A stretch of DNA of 64,000 nt, from the NCBI GenBank assembly GCA_029550525.1, contig JAKPHF010000077.1, positions 124,001 to 188,000 of the forward strand, given 5' to 3'. Source of the DNA: Planctomycetota bacterium (GTDB lineage: Bacteria > Planctomycetota > Phycisphaerae > UBA1845 > PWPN01). Shown here piece after piece: positions 18,081-27,244 of the stretch. The notes beneath the pieces were generated by a model that ran no database searches, was not told the origin of the DNA, and was given only the letters and a program-made list of their open reading frames with translations. Every line of letters begins with the position of its first letter. Position 1 is the stretch's first letter. The translations under genes and the position numbers were made by a program.

Positions 18081-18741
18081 TTAGAACCGGCGAGACCGGA
18101 CTCGCCAAGCACGCCGGAAAGCCGATCCGCCGGCGAGCAGATACAACAGCAAAGAGGAAGGTTCCGGAGCCAGCACCAGCGACTCCAGAACACCCCTGAT
18201 CCGCACTCGGTCGGCCGCCTGAAAGTCGAGGCTGCGGTGCCGGAACAGCTCCAGTGGAGGGGGGCTGGTGGGAAGAGCATCGCTCGTGAAGACGCTGCCG
18301 TCGTAGCTGCTCAAGTTCACGACCAGCTCGGAGACCGACATCCCCATCGACTCGAATCCGATGGCCGTGATATCAAAAACGCTTCTGTGCCCTTCAACGT
18401 TCCGGATGCCGATGCCGCAATTGCTGCCGCTGACCGCCGCATGCCAATTGCCGACGACCAACGAGAAAACGGACGCCTCCGACGTGTACAATCCATACTT
18501 CGGGTTGTCGGGCCAGCTGTCCGGGACGGTTGGATCGAACGTGTAGGAGCCGACGAACGCATCTCCGGTCGCGACCAGTCCCGCCCAGTTATTGTCCGGA
18601 TCTTCCACTGTGTCGATGTGTCCCGCGAAACCAGTAGGTGAGCAGCACCTCCTGGGCCGCTTGAAGTCCTGGAGCAGGGATCGCGATGAGTGAAAAAACT
18701 GCGGTCAGCGTGACGCCGGGTGGAATGGGGCGCTGCTTCAT
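18081..18741 (-). pseudogene. PEP-CTERM sorting-domain protein, interrupted by a frameshift
   Basis: The C-terminal sorting signal is clear in one frame: APEPSSLLLYLLAGG followed by a basic tail, the target of the exosortase/PEP-CTERM system. That frame, as listed in the track (18608), lacks a signal peptide. Reading the minus strand from ATG 18741 (after AAAGAGGA) gives a normal signal peptide in another frame: VTLTAVFSLIAIPAPGLQAAQ, continuing EVLLTYW. The two frames join if one base is removed near 18626-18636 (TACTGGTTTC), giving LLTY-FAGHIDTVEDPDNN, which fits the usual start of this family. So the gene has a one-base insertion or a sequencing error. The mature part is beta-rich (GDAFVGSYTFD). 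Confidence 0.8.
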
Positions 18742-19011
18742 GTCCTCTTTCTCCGCGAATGAGTAAGGATCACTAGGTGATATATCCTGAACTCGGCCTC
18801 TATATTATCCAGGTCTGAATTTCTGTCCACCCCGCTGACGTTTAGACGGCATCCAGAAGATTGGTCGGACCTTTCACAAGCGCTAACCCATGGGCTGATG
18901 ATCGTTCGTCTTGCTGCCGACCGGCGGAGGCGCTTGCAGGGGCAGCAGCCGGGTTCTATGTTTACCGCGTCGGGCCGTAGAGGATCGAGCGGAGTGCCCG
19001 GGAGGCAGCAC

Positions 19012-20151
19012 GTGTCGGTTTCGGATCTGGCAGACGAATATTTCAACCGGTCGTACCGGACCGTCGCCGGAACGCCCCTGGAGGGCCTCCGCGTCTGTTA
19101 TGCCGTGTTCTCGCGAGAAACGGGCCGATTATGCGGCGTCGCCGACGTCCTCGACCTCGTTCGGCGGCGGGGCGGCCCGGGCGTGATCGTGCGGGGCAAG
19201 TCCGATGGCGATACGTTCAATCCGGGCGAAGTCGTCCTGACGCTCGAGGGACCGTTCGGCCAGTTGGTGACGCTGGAAACCGAGTACCTGGGCATGCTGT
19301 CCATATCCGGGGCGGCCTCGGAAATGGCTGCCCTGGTCGAAGCGGCGGGCGAAACCCAGGTGATCGACATGGCAGCCCGGCACTACCCGCCGGAACTACA
19401 GCCGCGGATCGCCTTGGCGGCCGCCGTAGGCGGAGCGGCCGGGACGAGTACGCCGGCCGGCTATGCCGAGGTCCATGCCCGATTCGGTATGGGCGGCGGA
19501 AAGATCCGCATCGGCCAGGGAACCTCCCGGAAGTTCAAGCTGTACGGCACGATCCCGCACGCCCTCAACGCGGTGTACGGAGGCAGCAGCGTGGACAGCG
19601 CGGCCGCCTACCACGAGCGGCATCCGCGGATTCCGCTCGTGCTGCTCATCGACTTTGAGGGCACGGAGCGAGACGTCATCTCGGCGGCCGTTCAGCGGTT
19701 CCACATGGACCTGTACGGCGTGCGTCTGGACGTACCCGCCAACCGCATCCACCAGGGCGGTCACGCTAAGCCTGTGCGGGCATTGGAGATGCGCATCCTT
19801 TCGAGCGTCGCCGACCGGGCCGCGGCCATGAAGGCGCTCGAGCGGTACGGGTTCGGCCCCGGTGTGACCATCGAATCGGTGTTCGCCGTCCGCGACTTGC
19901 TCGATTCGCTGAACGCCAAGCACACCAAGATCGTCGTAAGCAGTGGTTTCGACCTGGACAAGGTTCGGGCTTTTCGAGCTTGTCGTGCTCCCATGGACTT
20001 CATCGGGACCGGCTCGTGGGTCAGGTTCACCGCTTTCACCAGCGACATTGTCCGGATCTGGGAGGGCGGCGAGTGGAAAACCCGCTGCAAAGCCGGTCGG
20101 CTTGAGGAGTTACGCGAGTCGCCGGACCTGCCCGTGCTCCTGTCGACCTGA
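19012..20151 (+). CDS. pncB: Nicotinate phosphoribosyltransferase
   Basis: The 379-residue enzyme should join nicotinate to phosphoribosyl pyrophosphate in NAD salvage. It resembles the archaeal-type nicotinate phosphoribosyltransferases (type II PRTase fold): LETEYLGMLSISGAASEMA, FGMGGGKIRIGQG in the second domain, YGTIPHALNAVYGG, LVLLIDFEGTERD and VVSSGFDLDKVRAF, with DFIGTGSWV closing the barrel. The start is taken as GTG 19012, six bases after GGGAGG; the track ORF (18898) has 38 extra codons without homology. Family neighbours include quinolinate phosphoribosyltransferase, but the length and motifs favour the nicotinate enzyme. The gene is divergent from the PEP-CTERM gene. Confidence 0.85.
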   Translation: MSVSDLADEYFNRSYRTVAGTPLEGLRVCYAVFSRETGRLCGVADVLDLVRRRGGPGVIVRGKSDGDTFNPGEVVLTLEGPFGQLVTLETEYLGMLSISGAASEMAALVEAAGETQVIDMAARHYPPELQPRIALAAAVGGAAGTSTPAGYAEVHARFGMGGGKIRIGQGTSRKFKLYGTIPHALNAVYGGSSVDSAAAYHERHPRIPLVLLIDFEGTERDVISAAVQRFHMDLYGVRLDVPANRIHQGGHAKPVRALEMRILSSVADRAAAMKALERYGFGPGVTIESVFAVRDLLDSLNAKHTKIVVSSGFDLDKVRAFRACRAPMDFIGTGSWVRFTAFTSDIVRIWEGGEWKTRCKAGRLEELRESPDLPVLLST

Positions 20152-20253
20152 TCCTTCGTCTTGCTGCCCGTAGCTCCGCCGATCCCGCGCCGGGGATTGG
20201 CGAGATTTCGGCCAAACCGTTATCATCTTGCCCCCGAAAGGGAGAGTATAGGC

Positions 20254-21351
20254 GTGGCCCGAATTGTTATTCTTATCACCATTGCTGCCGGCGCGGGCTG
20301 GCTCGGGTATACACGACTGGTCGTGAGCGAAACAGAAAAGCGGCCTGTGGTCGTCCCCACCTGGCCCAGCGACGACCCCGAGGTTTTGTTCAGTGCCCCG
20401 GGTGTCACGGAGCCGGCTTCCCGCACCATTCAAATCTTCAGCGAACTCCCCGGAACCATTGGCCGGCTGTACGTCCAGAGCGGCGACCGCATTCGCAAGG
20501 GTGACTTGCTCTTCGAACTGAGCAACGAAGTGCAGGCGGCCGAGGTCAAGCGGTGCGAGGCCCACCTGGACCGGGCCCGGGCTGAGTTGGCCAAGCTCGA
20601 AAGCTGGGACCGTCCCGAAGATCGCCAGGTGGCCCAGGGCCAGTGGGAGGAGAGCAAAGCGCTGCTCGAACATGCCGAGTTCGAGCTTCGACGCATCGAA
20701 GCCCTGGCCGCCAGTTCCGCCGCGTCTGAGAAGGAGATCAACGACGCCCGCAACGAGGTAGAGGTCTGCCGGTCGCGGGCGATGGCGGCCAAGGCCCGCT
20801 ACGATCGCTCGCAAGCCGGTCCGCGGCCCGAGGAACTCGCTTTGGCCCGGGCTCAAGTGGCTGAAGCCGAGTCCATGCTCGAAACCGCCCGCTGCCACTA
20901 CGAGAAGACCCGCGTGCGCAGCCCGATCGACGGCATCGTGATCTATCGCTTCCGCGAGCCGGGCGAGTCGGTGTTCCCCAACGTGCCGAGCCCGGTGCTC
21001 TCGATCGGCAACCGCGACGTGCTGCACGTCCGGGCTGACGTCGATGAGGCGGACATCGCCAAAGTGCGGATCGGCCAGAAGGTCTTCGCCACCTGCGACG
21101 CGTTCGGCGACCGGCGCTTCTACGGCAAAGTGGTGGAGATCGCACAGACGCTCGGCCGCAAGAACTTCCGCACCGACCGACCCAGCGAACGGGCGGACAC
21201 CAAGATCCTCGAAGTGGTCATCGCCCTGGACAACGGCCAGGAGATCCCCGTCGAACTCCAGATGTCCGTCTGGTTCCTGCGGGATGAATCGGCCCGCAAC
21301 GCGTCCGGACGTTCGCAGCCCTCGAGCCAGCCCTGGGGAGCGACGCGGTAG
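20254..21351 (+). CDS. HlyD-family membrane fusion (periplasmic adaptor) protein
   Basis: This 365-residue protein is a type of adaptor that links an inner-membrane transporter to an outer-membrane channel. It has a membrane anchor (VILITIAAGAGWLGYTRLVV), a lipoyl half-domain (PGTIGRLYVQSGDRIRKGDLLFEL), an alpha-helical coiled-coil hairpin (about residues 100-220, VKRCEAHLDRARAELAKLES and so on), the second lipoyl half (TRVRSPIDGIVIYRFREPGE) and a beta-barrel part. The start GTG 20254 follows AAGGGAGA. No transporter gene is adjacent: the next locus is a decayed toxin-antitoxin pair, so the transport partner is unknown. Confidence 0.88.
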   Translation: MARIVILITIAAGAGWLGYTRLVVSETEKRPVVVPTWPSDDPEVLFSAPGVTEPASRTIQIFSELPGTIGRLYVQSGDRIRKGDLLFELSNEVQAAEVKRCEAHLDRARAELAKLESWDRPEDRQVAQGQWEESKALLEHAEFELRRIEALAASSAASEKEINDARNEVEVCRSRAMAAKARYDRSQAGPRPEELALARAQVAEAESMLETARCHYEKTRVRSPIDGIVIYRFREPGESVFPNVPSPVLSIGNRDVLHVRADVDEADIAKVRIGQKVFATCDAFGDRRFYGKVVEIAQTLGRKNFRTDRPSERADTKILEVVIALDNGQEIPVELQMSVWFLRDESARNASGRSQPSSQPWGATR

Positions 21352-21488
21352 CACGTCTTGCGAGGGAAAGCCGATTCGGTGCGGCTCGGGCCGGCAACGA
21401 CGATTTATATATCCCTGGCGACGTCATGTTCGTCGATGGGAGCACGTGGCCATTTCGTATCGGTTGCTGCGGCCAAGTTGGCCTATTA

Positions 21489-21503
21489 TCCCACATAGTG
21501 GGA
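21489..21503. promoter_or_regulatory. Palindrome TCCCACATAGTGGGA, possible antitoxin operator
   Basis: A 6-bp perfect inverted repeat with a 3-bp spacer ends 7 bases before the ATG of the toxin remnant. Toxin-antitoxin operons of the HigBA type are usually autorepressed by the HTH antitoxin at such a site. The sequence CCTATTATCCCAC contains a possible -10 (TATTAT) overlapping the left arm. Confidence 0.55.
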
Positions 21504-21510
21504 CGAATTA

Positions 21511-21708
21511 ATGCGATTGATCTTCGTCGAAACCAGGCCGTTCAGCGCAAGGCGAAAGGGCCGGATGAGCGACGAAGAGTACCGATCGCTTCAAGAAATG
21601 CTCCTCGTTGCCCCTGAGAGCTCAGGAGTCTGGTCGCCCAAGCGCGCAAAGAAGCAGTCCGACACATGTGGGCGAGAAAGCGGAGATAAGTATGGCCAAG
21701 GACTCTGA
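21511..21708 (+). pseudogene. RelE/HigB-family toxin remnant, truncated after about 40 residues
   Basis: The first 40 codons (RLIFVETRPFSARRKGRMSD, EEYRSLQEMLLVAPESSGV) match the N-terminus of HigB/RelE-like mRNA interferases that normally run to about 100-115 residues. The frame then continues into unrelated sequence (SPKRAKKQSD) and stops inside the antitoxin gene. The central strands and the C-terminal basic/aromatic active-site residues are missing. The likely event is an internal deletion. The product, if made, should be inactive. Confidence 0.7.
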
Positions 21709-22096
21709 GCACATGAGTCTGGCCGATCAGCTCAAGGCGGGCCTGCAAGACAGCATTGCCTTTTCCCGAGGCGAGTTGACGTTGAAGACCACCGAGTTGC
21801 CGGCTCCGCCACCGTCGATGAGTGGTCGCCAGGTGGCGCGCCTGCGTCATGAGCTCAAGATGTCGCAAGCGGTGTTCGCCGCGGCACTGAACGTGTCGCC
21901 CAAAACCGTTCAGAGTTGGGAGCAAGGTGACCGTGAGCCGAGCGATGTCGCGCTGCGCATGCTTCAAGTCATGAAGGAACATCCCGGCATTCTCGACAGC
22001 ATCTTTCGGACGCCTGCGCGGGCGAAGAAGCAGGTTGCAACTCGCCGAACAGGTGGTGGTCGGCGTAAGCGGGCTGCCAGACGGGCGGCTTGCTGA
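21692..22096 (+). CDS. HigA-type XRE family antitoxin/repressor
   Basis: The 134-residue product has a helix-turn-helix domain of the Cro/cI type (about residues 48-100): SGRQVARLRHELKMSQAVFA then ALNVSPKTVQSWEQGDREPS. This matches antitoxins encoded downstream of HigB-like toxins. The N-terminal segment (LADQLKAGLQDSIAFSRGEL) is the toxin-binding type often preceding the HTH. The C-terminus is strongly basic (RRTGGGRRKRAARRA). The start is ATG 21692 with CGGAGA upstream. The toxin partner is truncated, leaving a solitary antitoxin that may still repress from the palindrome at 21489-21503. Confidence 0.85.
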   Translation: MAKDSEHMSLADQLKAGLQDSIAFSRGELTLKTTELPAPPPSMSGRQVARLRHELKMSQAVFAAALNVSPKTVQSWEQGDREPSDVALRMLQVMKEHPGILDSIFRTPARAKKQVATRRTGGGRRKRAARRAAC

Positions 22097-22206
22097 CGTG
22101 GCGGGCGCCGGTCGGGGTTTGATCGGCAATCGGTGTGAAGCGTGATCGTGCCGATGCGGTGCGATGTGTGGAGCCGTGCGGCTCGGGCATCTCGAGGAGG
22201 CATCCG

Positions 22207-25119
22207 ATGAAGCTGAGGATAGTCTGCGGCGTTCTGGTCGTGATCTGGACGAGTGCGGCGGCGAGTGACGCAGCCACCCTCACGTCGGCCAAGCTGACGG
22301 CGCTGCCGGCGGTGCTGAACACACCGGACGGGCCGCGGCAACTGCTCGCCCTGGAAATCGAGAGCGACGGCCTAAACGATCTGACGTGCACGATCGCGGG
22401 CAAGGCTTGGGCCGAGCCGCAGGTGGTTTCCGCCGGCAACGTGGCCGGGGGCAAGCAGCGTGTCGAACTGCAAGTGCCGGTGGTGGCCGAGGCCGGTCCG
22501 GCGCGAGTCAAGCTGCAGAGCGGTTCGACGATGCACGAGTTTGACGCCACGCTCACCAAGCCCCGTTCCTGGGTCGTATACCTCGTGCAGCACACGCACA
22601 CGGACATCGGCTACACGTGGCGACAGAGCGAAATCCTGCCCGAGCACCTGCGCTACATCGACGAGACGCTCGATCTGTGCGACGCGACGGACCATTATCC
22701 CGATGACGCCAAATTTCGCTGGACCTGCGAAGTCTCATGGACCATCCGCGAATACCTGGCCCGCCGGCCGGCGCGGCAGATCGAGCGATTGAAGCGACGT
22801 TTGGCCGAAGGCCGCATCGAGCTGACCGGCATGTTCCTCAACATGTCGGAGATCGCCACCGAAAGCAGCCTGGCCGCCTCGCTCCAGCCGCTTCGCGCGA
22901 TCACTGCGGAACTCGGCGTGCCGATTCGCACGGCTATGCAGAACGACGTGAACGGCGCCGGCTGGTGCCTGCCCGATTATTTCAGCGGCATCGGCATCAA
23001 GTATTTGAGCATGGGCATCAACCGCACGCGGTCGATCCTGCCGTTCGACAAGCCGACCGTGTTCTGGTGGGAGTCGCCTTCCGGCAAGCGGACACTCGCC
23101 TATCGCTCCGACCATTACATGACGGCGAACTTCTGGGCACTCCACGACGGTCGGATGGACATCTTCGCCCCCAAGTGCGTGGAGTATCTAAAGTCGCTGG
23201 AAGACCGCCAATACCCGTTCGACCGGGTGACCGTCCAGTTCTCCGGCTATTTCACGGATAATTCACGGCCATCCACGCCCGCTTGCGATCTGGTCAAGAC
23301 TTGGAACGAGCGGTACGTCATTCCCAAACTGCGGATCGCGACGGCCGGCGAATTCTTGAGCTACGTCGAGACGCATCACGCCGACGCGCTGCCCGTGCAT
23401 CGCCGGGCCTGGCCCGACTGGTGGACTGACGGCTTCGGCTCGGCGGCGCGCGAGACGGCCGAGTCGCGCGAGACGCACGCGGGCCTGCAGACCACGCAGG
23501 GATTGCTCTCGCTGGCCAGGCTGCTGGGGACGAAGATGCCTGCCGGCCTGCCCCAGCGTGTGGCCGCCGTGCAGGAGCAACTGTTGTTCTATGATGAGCA
23601 CACCTTCGGCGCGGCAGGCAGCATTCTGGATCCTGGCGCGGAAAGCACCATGCTGCAGTGGGGCGAAAAGGGCGCCTACGTTTGGGAAGCGGTGAAGAAC
23701 GCGAGCTTGCTTCGCGAGGAGGCGTTCGGGGCCTTGGGTGGCTTTCTGCCCAAGTCATCTTCGCCGACGCTGGTCATCTTCAATACGCTCAGTTGGCCGC
23801 GAACGGGCATGGTCTCCGTCCTGCTCGACAGTGCCGTGCTGCCTCCGAACAAACAGGTTCGGCTCGTCGATCTGACCACCGGCGAACCCGTGCTCGTGCA
23901 GGGCCTGCACAACGGCTCACACGGCACGACTGCCGAGTTGTGGGTCCGGGACGTGCCGCCGCTGGGCTATAAGGCGTTTCGCGTCGAAGTGCTGGACGCC
24001 GAGCGCACGAACCTGCCGGCGCTGGATGCCCAAGCCGGCGTGTTGGAGAATCGCTTCTACAAGTTGACGCTCAACCCGCAGACGGGCGCGGTGGGCAGCC
24101 TGCGCGACAAGCGGACCGATCGCGAACTCGTGGACGCCAGCGCGGGGTGGAATCTCGGCCAGCTCATCTATGAGCGCATGACCACCAAGCGCGACGATAT
24201 CAAGCGGGACGGCTTCGACCGAACCAGCGTCCGCAACGTCAAGCTGCTCGACGGCGTGGCCGGCCCGATCTTCAGGTGCATTCGCTTCGAGGCGGCGCTC
24301 GACGGCTGCGCCGGAGACACCGGTGTACGTGGCGAGATCCGGCTATACGAGCCGGCTCCGCAAATCGAGTTTCACTTCGACGTCCGCAAGCTGCCCGTCG
24401 TCGAACCGGAGTCGCTGTACGTAGCCTTCCCCTTCCAGGCTGAAGATGCCCAGGTCGTGTACGAGGCCCAGGGCGGCTGTGTCACGCCCGGCCGCGACCA
24501 GTTGCCGGGCTCGTCGTCGGATTGGCAGACCGTCCAGCGTTACGCCGCGTTCCGCAATCCGCAAAGCCAGATCGTCTGGGCGAGCAATCGCGTTCCGCTC
24601 GTGCAATTCGGCGAGATCAACTTGGGTAAATGGCAGCCCGTCACGCAGATCGACAAGCCGCATCTGTACGCGTGGGTGATGAACAACTACTGGTTCACCA
24701 ATTTCCGCGCCACGCAGGAGGGCCAGTTCCGCTGGAGTCATCAGTTGACCTCGACTCCTGACACGACCAACACGGCTGCGACGCGTTTCGGGTGGGAGTC
24801 TTGCGTGCCGATGGCGGCTCGCGTGCTTCTGCCCGGCCGCGAGAACGGCCAGGCTGCCTCGCGCTCCATGCTCCGTTGCGATGCGGCCAATCTCCTGCTG
24901 ATCGAAGCGCGGCCGTCGACCGATGGCGACGGTATCGTGCTGCACTGGCGGGAGATCGAGGGCAAGCCGGCGACGTGGCACGTGGCGGATCAGCCCTTCG
25001 CGGCGAGTGTGGCCGGCGTCGATGAGGTGACCGTGCTCGAACAGCCCATCCGGTCCGGCGTGAGGTCGGTGTCGTTCGAGCCATACGAAGCCAAGTTTGT
25101 AAAGATCACGCTAAAGTGA
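22207..25119 (+). CDS. Secreted glycoside hydrolase family 38-type alpha-mannosidase
   Basis: The 970-residue product has a signal peptide (MKLRIVCGVLVVIWTSAAAS). The catalytic domain begins near residue 122 with the zinc motif HTHTDIGYT (H129-H131-D133), typical of GH38 (HxHxD). The likely nucleophile Asp is in MQNDVNGAGWCLPDY (about residue 245), followed by SMGINRTRS and WWESPSGKRTLAYRSDHY. The C-terminal beta domains (about residues 520-970) include PTLVIFNTLSWPRTGMVSV, as in other GH38 enzymes. It should cleave alpha-mannosides outside the cytoplasm; the exact linkage cannot be read. GAGGAGG precedes ATG 22207. The track start at 22135 adds 24 non-homologous codons. It is unlinked to other glycosidase genes. 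Confidence 0.9.
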   Translation: MKLRIVCGVLVVIWTSAAASDAATLTSAKLTALPAVLNTPDGPRQLLALEIESDGLNDLTCTIAGKAWAEPQVVSAGNVAGGKQRVELQVPVVAEAGPARVKLQSGSTMHEFDATLTKPRSWVVYLVQHTHTDIGYTWRQSEILPEHLRYIDETLDLCDATDHYPDDAKFRWTCEVSWTIREYLARRPARQIERLKRRLAEGRIELTGMFLNMSEIATESSLAASLQPLRAITAELGVPIRTAMQNDVNGAGWCLPDYFSGIGIKYLSMGINRTRSILPFDKPTVFWWESPSGKRTLAYRSDHYMTANFWALHDGRMDIFAPKCVEYLKSLEDRQYPFDRVTVQFSGYFTDNSRPSTPACDLVKTWNERYVIPKLRIATAGEFLSYVETHHADALPVHRRAWPDWWTDGFGSAARETAESRETHAGLQTTQGLLSLARLLGTKMPAGLPQRVAAVQEQLLFYDEHTFGAAGSILDPGAESTMLQWGEKGAYVWEAVKNASLLREEAFGALGGFLPKSSSPTLVIFNTLSWPRTGMVSVLLDSAVLPPNKQVRLVDLTTGEPVLVQGLHNGSHGTTAELWVRDVPPLGYKAFRVEVLDAERTNLPALDAQAGVLENRFYKLTLNPQTGAVGSLRDKRTDRELVDASAGWNLGQLIYERMTTKRDDIKRDGFDRTSVRNVKLLDGVAGPIFRCIRFEAALDGCAGDTGVRGEIRLYEPAPQIEFHFDVRKLPVVEPESLYVAFPFQAEDAQVVYEAQGGCVTPGRDQLPGSSSDWQTVQRYAAFRNPQSQIVWASNRVPLVQFGEINLGKWQPVTQIDKPHLYAWVMNNYWFTNFRATQEGQFRWSHQLTSTPDTTNTAATRFGWESCVPMAARVLLPGRENGQAASRSMLRCDAANLLLIEARPSTDGDGIVLHWREIEGKPATWHVADQPFAASVAGVDEVTVLEQPIRSGVRSVSFEPYEAKFVKITLK

Positions 25120-25215
25120 TCTCGCGCCGGCGAGCGGATCAGTCCGGTTACGGCGCACTGCGATCCGACGAGTCCCCATCGTGGTGCGGGCTGCCGGCTT
25201 GGCTCGGCAGGGGCT

Positions 25216-25959
25216 TCATCGCGCGGGATACTCGTACCACGCGAGTTGCGGCGGTGCGTTCTCGCATACGATCGCGCCGAAGTAGTCGGCATCCCATGCA
25301 AAGCTGCGCCCGAACAGAGGCGGCAGGTCGGGCAACCCCGCGGTGACGGTGAAAACATCGGCAAGAGGGGGGTCGGCTGGATCGATCTCGATGGCGTCCA
25401 GTGCGGTCCCGATGCCGGCCCCGGTGGCTTTGACCACTGCTTCCTTGCGCGTCCACAACCGCAGGAAGCACGCCGCCCGCTCTTGCGCCGGCCGGGTGTG
25501 CAGTACGGAGAGTTCCGCCTCTGACAGGACGGTCGCGGCCACCTCCTGCAGGTCCGGAATGTCGCGGTATTGCTCGATGTCCACGCCGATGTGCTCTTGT
25601 TGACCGACGCCCAGCAATCCCCAGTCGCCCGAGTGGCTCAGGTTGAACGACAGCGAGCCCACGCGTCCTGGACCGGCGAGCAACGGTTTACCCAGTGCGC
25701 CCGGCTGCAGCAGGACGTCCGCCGGTTTGCAATGCAGGTAACCGGCGAGCACCAGCCGAAGCGCCGCGTGGGCGACGATGTAGCGATGGCGGTCATGATC
25801 GAATCGAAACCGCGCCGCCTTGACGCGTTCCTCCGGGGATAGCAAATCATGCAACGCCGGCAGCGTCGCGTCCGGCGGGGACAAGTGTAGCCGCCATGCG
25901 TGCACGTGACCGGAATCGGGCGCTGGTGCGATGGCGGGAGTTTCGAGATAGGGGTCCAT
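25216..25959 (-). CDS. 4'-phosphopantetheinyl transferase (Sfp superfamily)
   Basis: The 247-residue enzyme transfers phosphopantetheine from coenzyme A to a carrier-protein serine. The Sfp-type two-domain signature is complete: RFRFDHDRHRYIVAHAALRL, GKPLLAG, LSFNLSHSGDW, the Mg-binding GVDIEQY, and WTRKEAVVKATGAG. It is the longer Sfp/Gsp type rather than the short AcpS type, so it may serve polyketide, non-ribosomal peptide or fatty acid carriers; none is nearby. GCAGGAGA lies before both the GTG at 25965 and the ATG at 25959, and ATG is favoured by spacing. It is divergent from the aminotransferase gene, with a family A repeat between. Confidence 0.92.
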   Translation of the reverse strand: MDPYLETPAIAPAPDSGHVHAWRLHLSPPDATLPALHDLLSPEERVKAARFRFDHDRHRYIVAHAALRLVLAGYLHCKPADVLLQPGALGKPLLAGPGRVGSLSFNLSHSGDWGLLGVGQQEHIGVDIEQYRDIPDLQEVAATVLSEAELSVLHTRPAQERAACFLRLWTRKEAVVKATGAGIGTALDAIEIDPADPPLADVFTVTAGLPDLPPLFGRSFAWDADYFGAIVCENAPPQLAWYEYPAR

Positions 25960-26029
25960 GGGCACGCATCTCCTGCGTGACTTGCTGCCATTATTCTATA
26001 GAATTGCAGACTCGGCGGAAACGTGGCGG

Positions 26030-26068
26030 AGACTTGAGTCCTGAGGCTTGAGTCTTGAGGCTTGAAAC
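26030..26068. repeat. Dispersed repeat family A, single arm
   Basis: GAGACTTGAGTCCTGAGGCT then TGAGTCTTGAGGCTTGA, in the spacer between two divergent genes. Unlike most other copies it is near 5' ends and has no inverted partner, so it is not a terminator. Confidence 0.8.
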
Positions 26069-26107
26069 CCGCACGCTTCCGCTCGATCGACAGCAAGGGC
26101 AAGAAAT

Positions 26108-27244
26108 ATGCGCAAGCTACGATTGTTTTCCCCCGGCCCGACCATGGTTCCTCCCGAAGTGACGGCAGCGATGGCTGGCCCGTTCGATCACCATCGGACG
26201 GCCGCTCACCGGGCCATCTTCCGCGAGGTCACCGAGAATCTGCAGTACGTGTTTCAGACGTCCGCTTCCGTGTGCATCGTGACCGGAAGCGGCACGGCCG
26301 CGATGGAATCGGCCATCGTGGGCGTCGGCGCTCCGAACAGCAAGGCGCTCGTACTCTGCGGCGGGAAGTTCGGCGAACGCTGGGCCAAGGTCTGCAAGTC
26401 GTACCGCATCAACCATGTCGCCCATCAGATGGAGTGGGGGACGGCCCCATCAGGCGAGTTGGTGGCAGAATTGCTGGCGAAGGACTCGGCCATCGACACG
26501 GTCATCGTGACGCACTGCGAGACGAGCACCGCCGCTGCTGCCGACCTGCAGGCCATCGCCGAGGTGACGCGCCGGCGTGATTGCCTGCTTGTCGTGGACG
26601 GGATCACCAGCGTGGGGGCGTTGCCGGTTCGCATGGACGAGTGGGGCGTGGACGTGGTGGTGACCAGTTCGCAGAAGGCGCTCATGACACCGCCCGGCCT
26701 GGGCTTCGTGGCGGTAAGCGAGCGGGCCTGGAAGCGCATCGACTCGTTCGCGTCGCCCGCGCTGTATCTGTGCCTCAAGGCGTATCGCCAGGGTTTTCCC
26801 ACGCAGGACCATCCGTACACGCCGGCCATCACGCTACTGCGCGGCCTGCAGGTGGCGTTGCGGATGATGCGTGAGGAAGGCATGGAGAACATCTGGCGGC
26901 GGACGGCGACGCTGGCCCGGGCCACGCGAGCGGCCGTCGAGGCCATGGGCCTGCGCGTGTTCGCTCGCAATCCCTCCGACTCGCTCACGGCCGTGTTGCT
27001 GCCCGAAGGTTTCGACGAGCCGACGTTCCGCCGGCGTTTGCGCGAGGAGTACGGGATCCTGGTGGCCGGCGGGCAGGATCAACTCAAGGGCCGCATCTTC
27101 CGCATCAACCACATGGGTTACGTGGACGCGACGGATACGCTTGGGGCAATCGCAGCCTTCGAAATGCTGCTGTCAGATATGGGTCACTCATTCCCACTGG
27201 GCGCCGGCGTAGCCGCAGCCATGCAAGCGGCGAAGGAGTCCTGA
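26108..27244 (+). CDS. Class V aminotransferase (alanine/serine-glyoxylate type)
   Basis: The 378-residue pyridoxal-phosphate enzyme matches serine-pyruvate/alanine-glyoxylate aminotransferases. It begins with LFSPGPTMVPPEVTAAMAGP, has the phosphate-loop region CIVTGSGTAAMESAIVG, HCETSTAAAADLQAIA, the cofactor Asp in LVVDGITSVGALPVRMDEW and the Schiff-base lysine in VVTSSQKALMTPPGLGF. It likely interconverts an amino acid and an oxo-acid in glycine/serine metabolism. The start ATG 26108 has AAGGGCAAG upstream. It converges on the lipid A cluster, but a functional link with the oxidoreductase there is only speculative. A family A repeat starts at its stop codon. Confidence 0.9.
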   Translation: MRKLRLFSPGPTMVPPEVTAAMAGPFDHHRTAAHRAIFREVTENLQYVFQTSASVCIVTGSGTAAMESAIVGVGAPNSKALVLCGGKFGERWAKVCKSYRINHVAHQMEWGTAPSGELVAELLAKDSAIDTVIVTHCETSTAAAADLQAIAEVTRRRDCLLVVDGITSVGALPVRMDEWGVDVVVTSSQKALMTPPGLGFVAVSERAWKRIDSFASPALYLCLKAYRQGFPTQDHPYTPAITLLRGLQVALRMMREEGMENIWRRTATLARATRAAVEAMGLRVFARNPSDSLTAVLLPEGFDEPTFRRRLREEYGILVAGGQDQLKGRIFRINHMGYVDATDTLGAIAAFEMLLSDMGHSFPLGAGVAAAMQAAKES

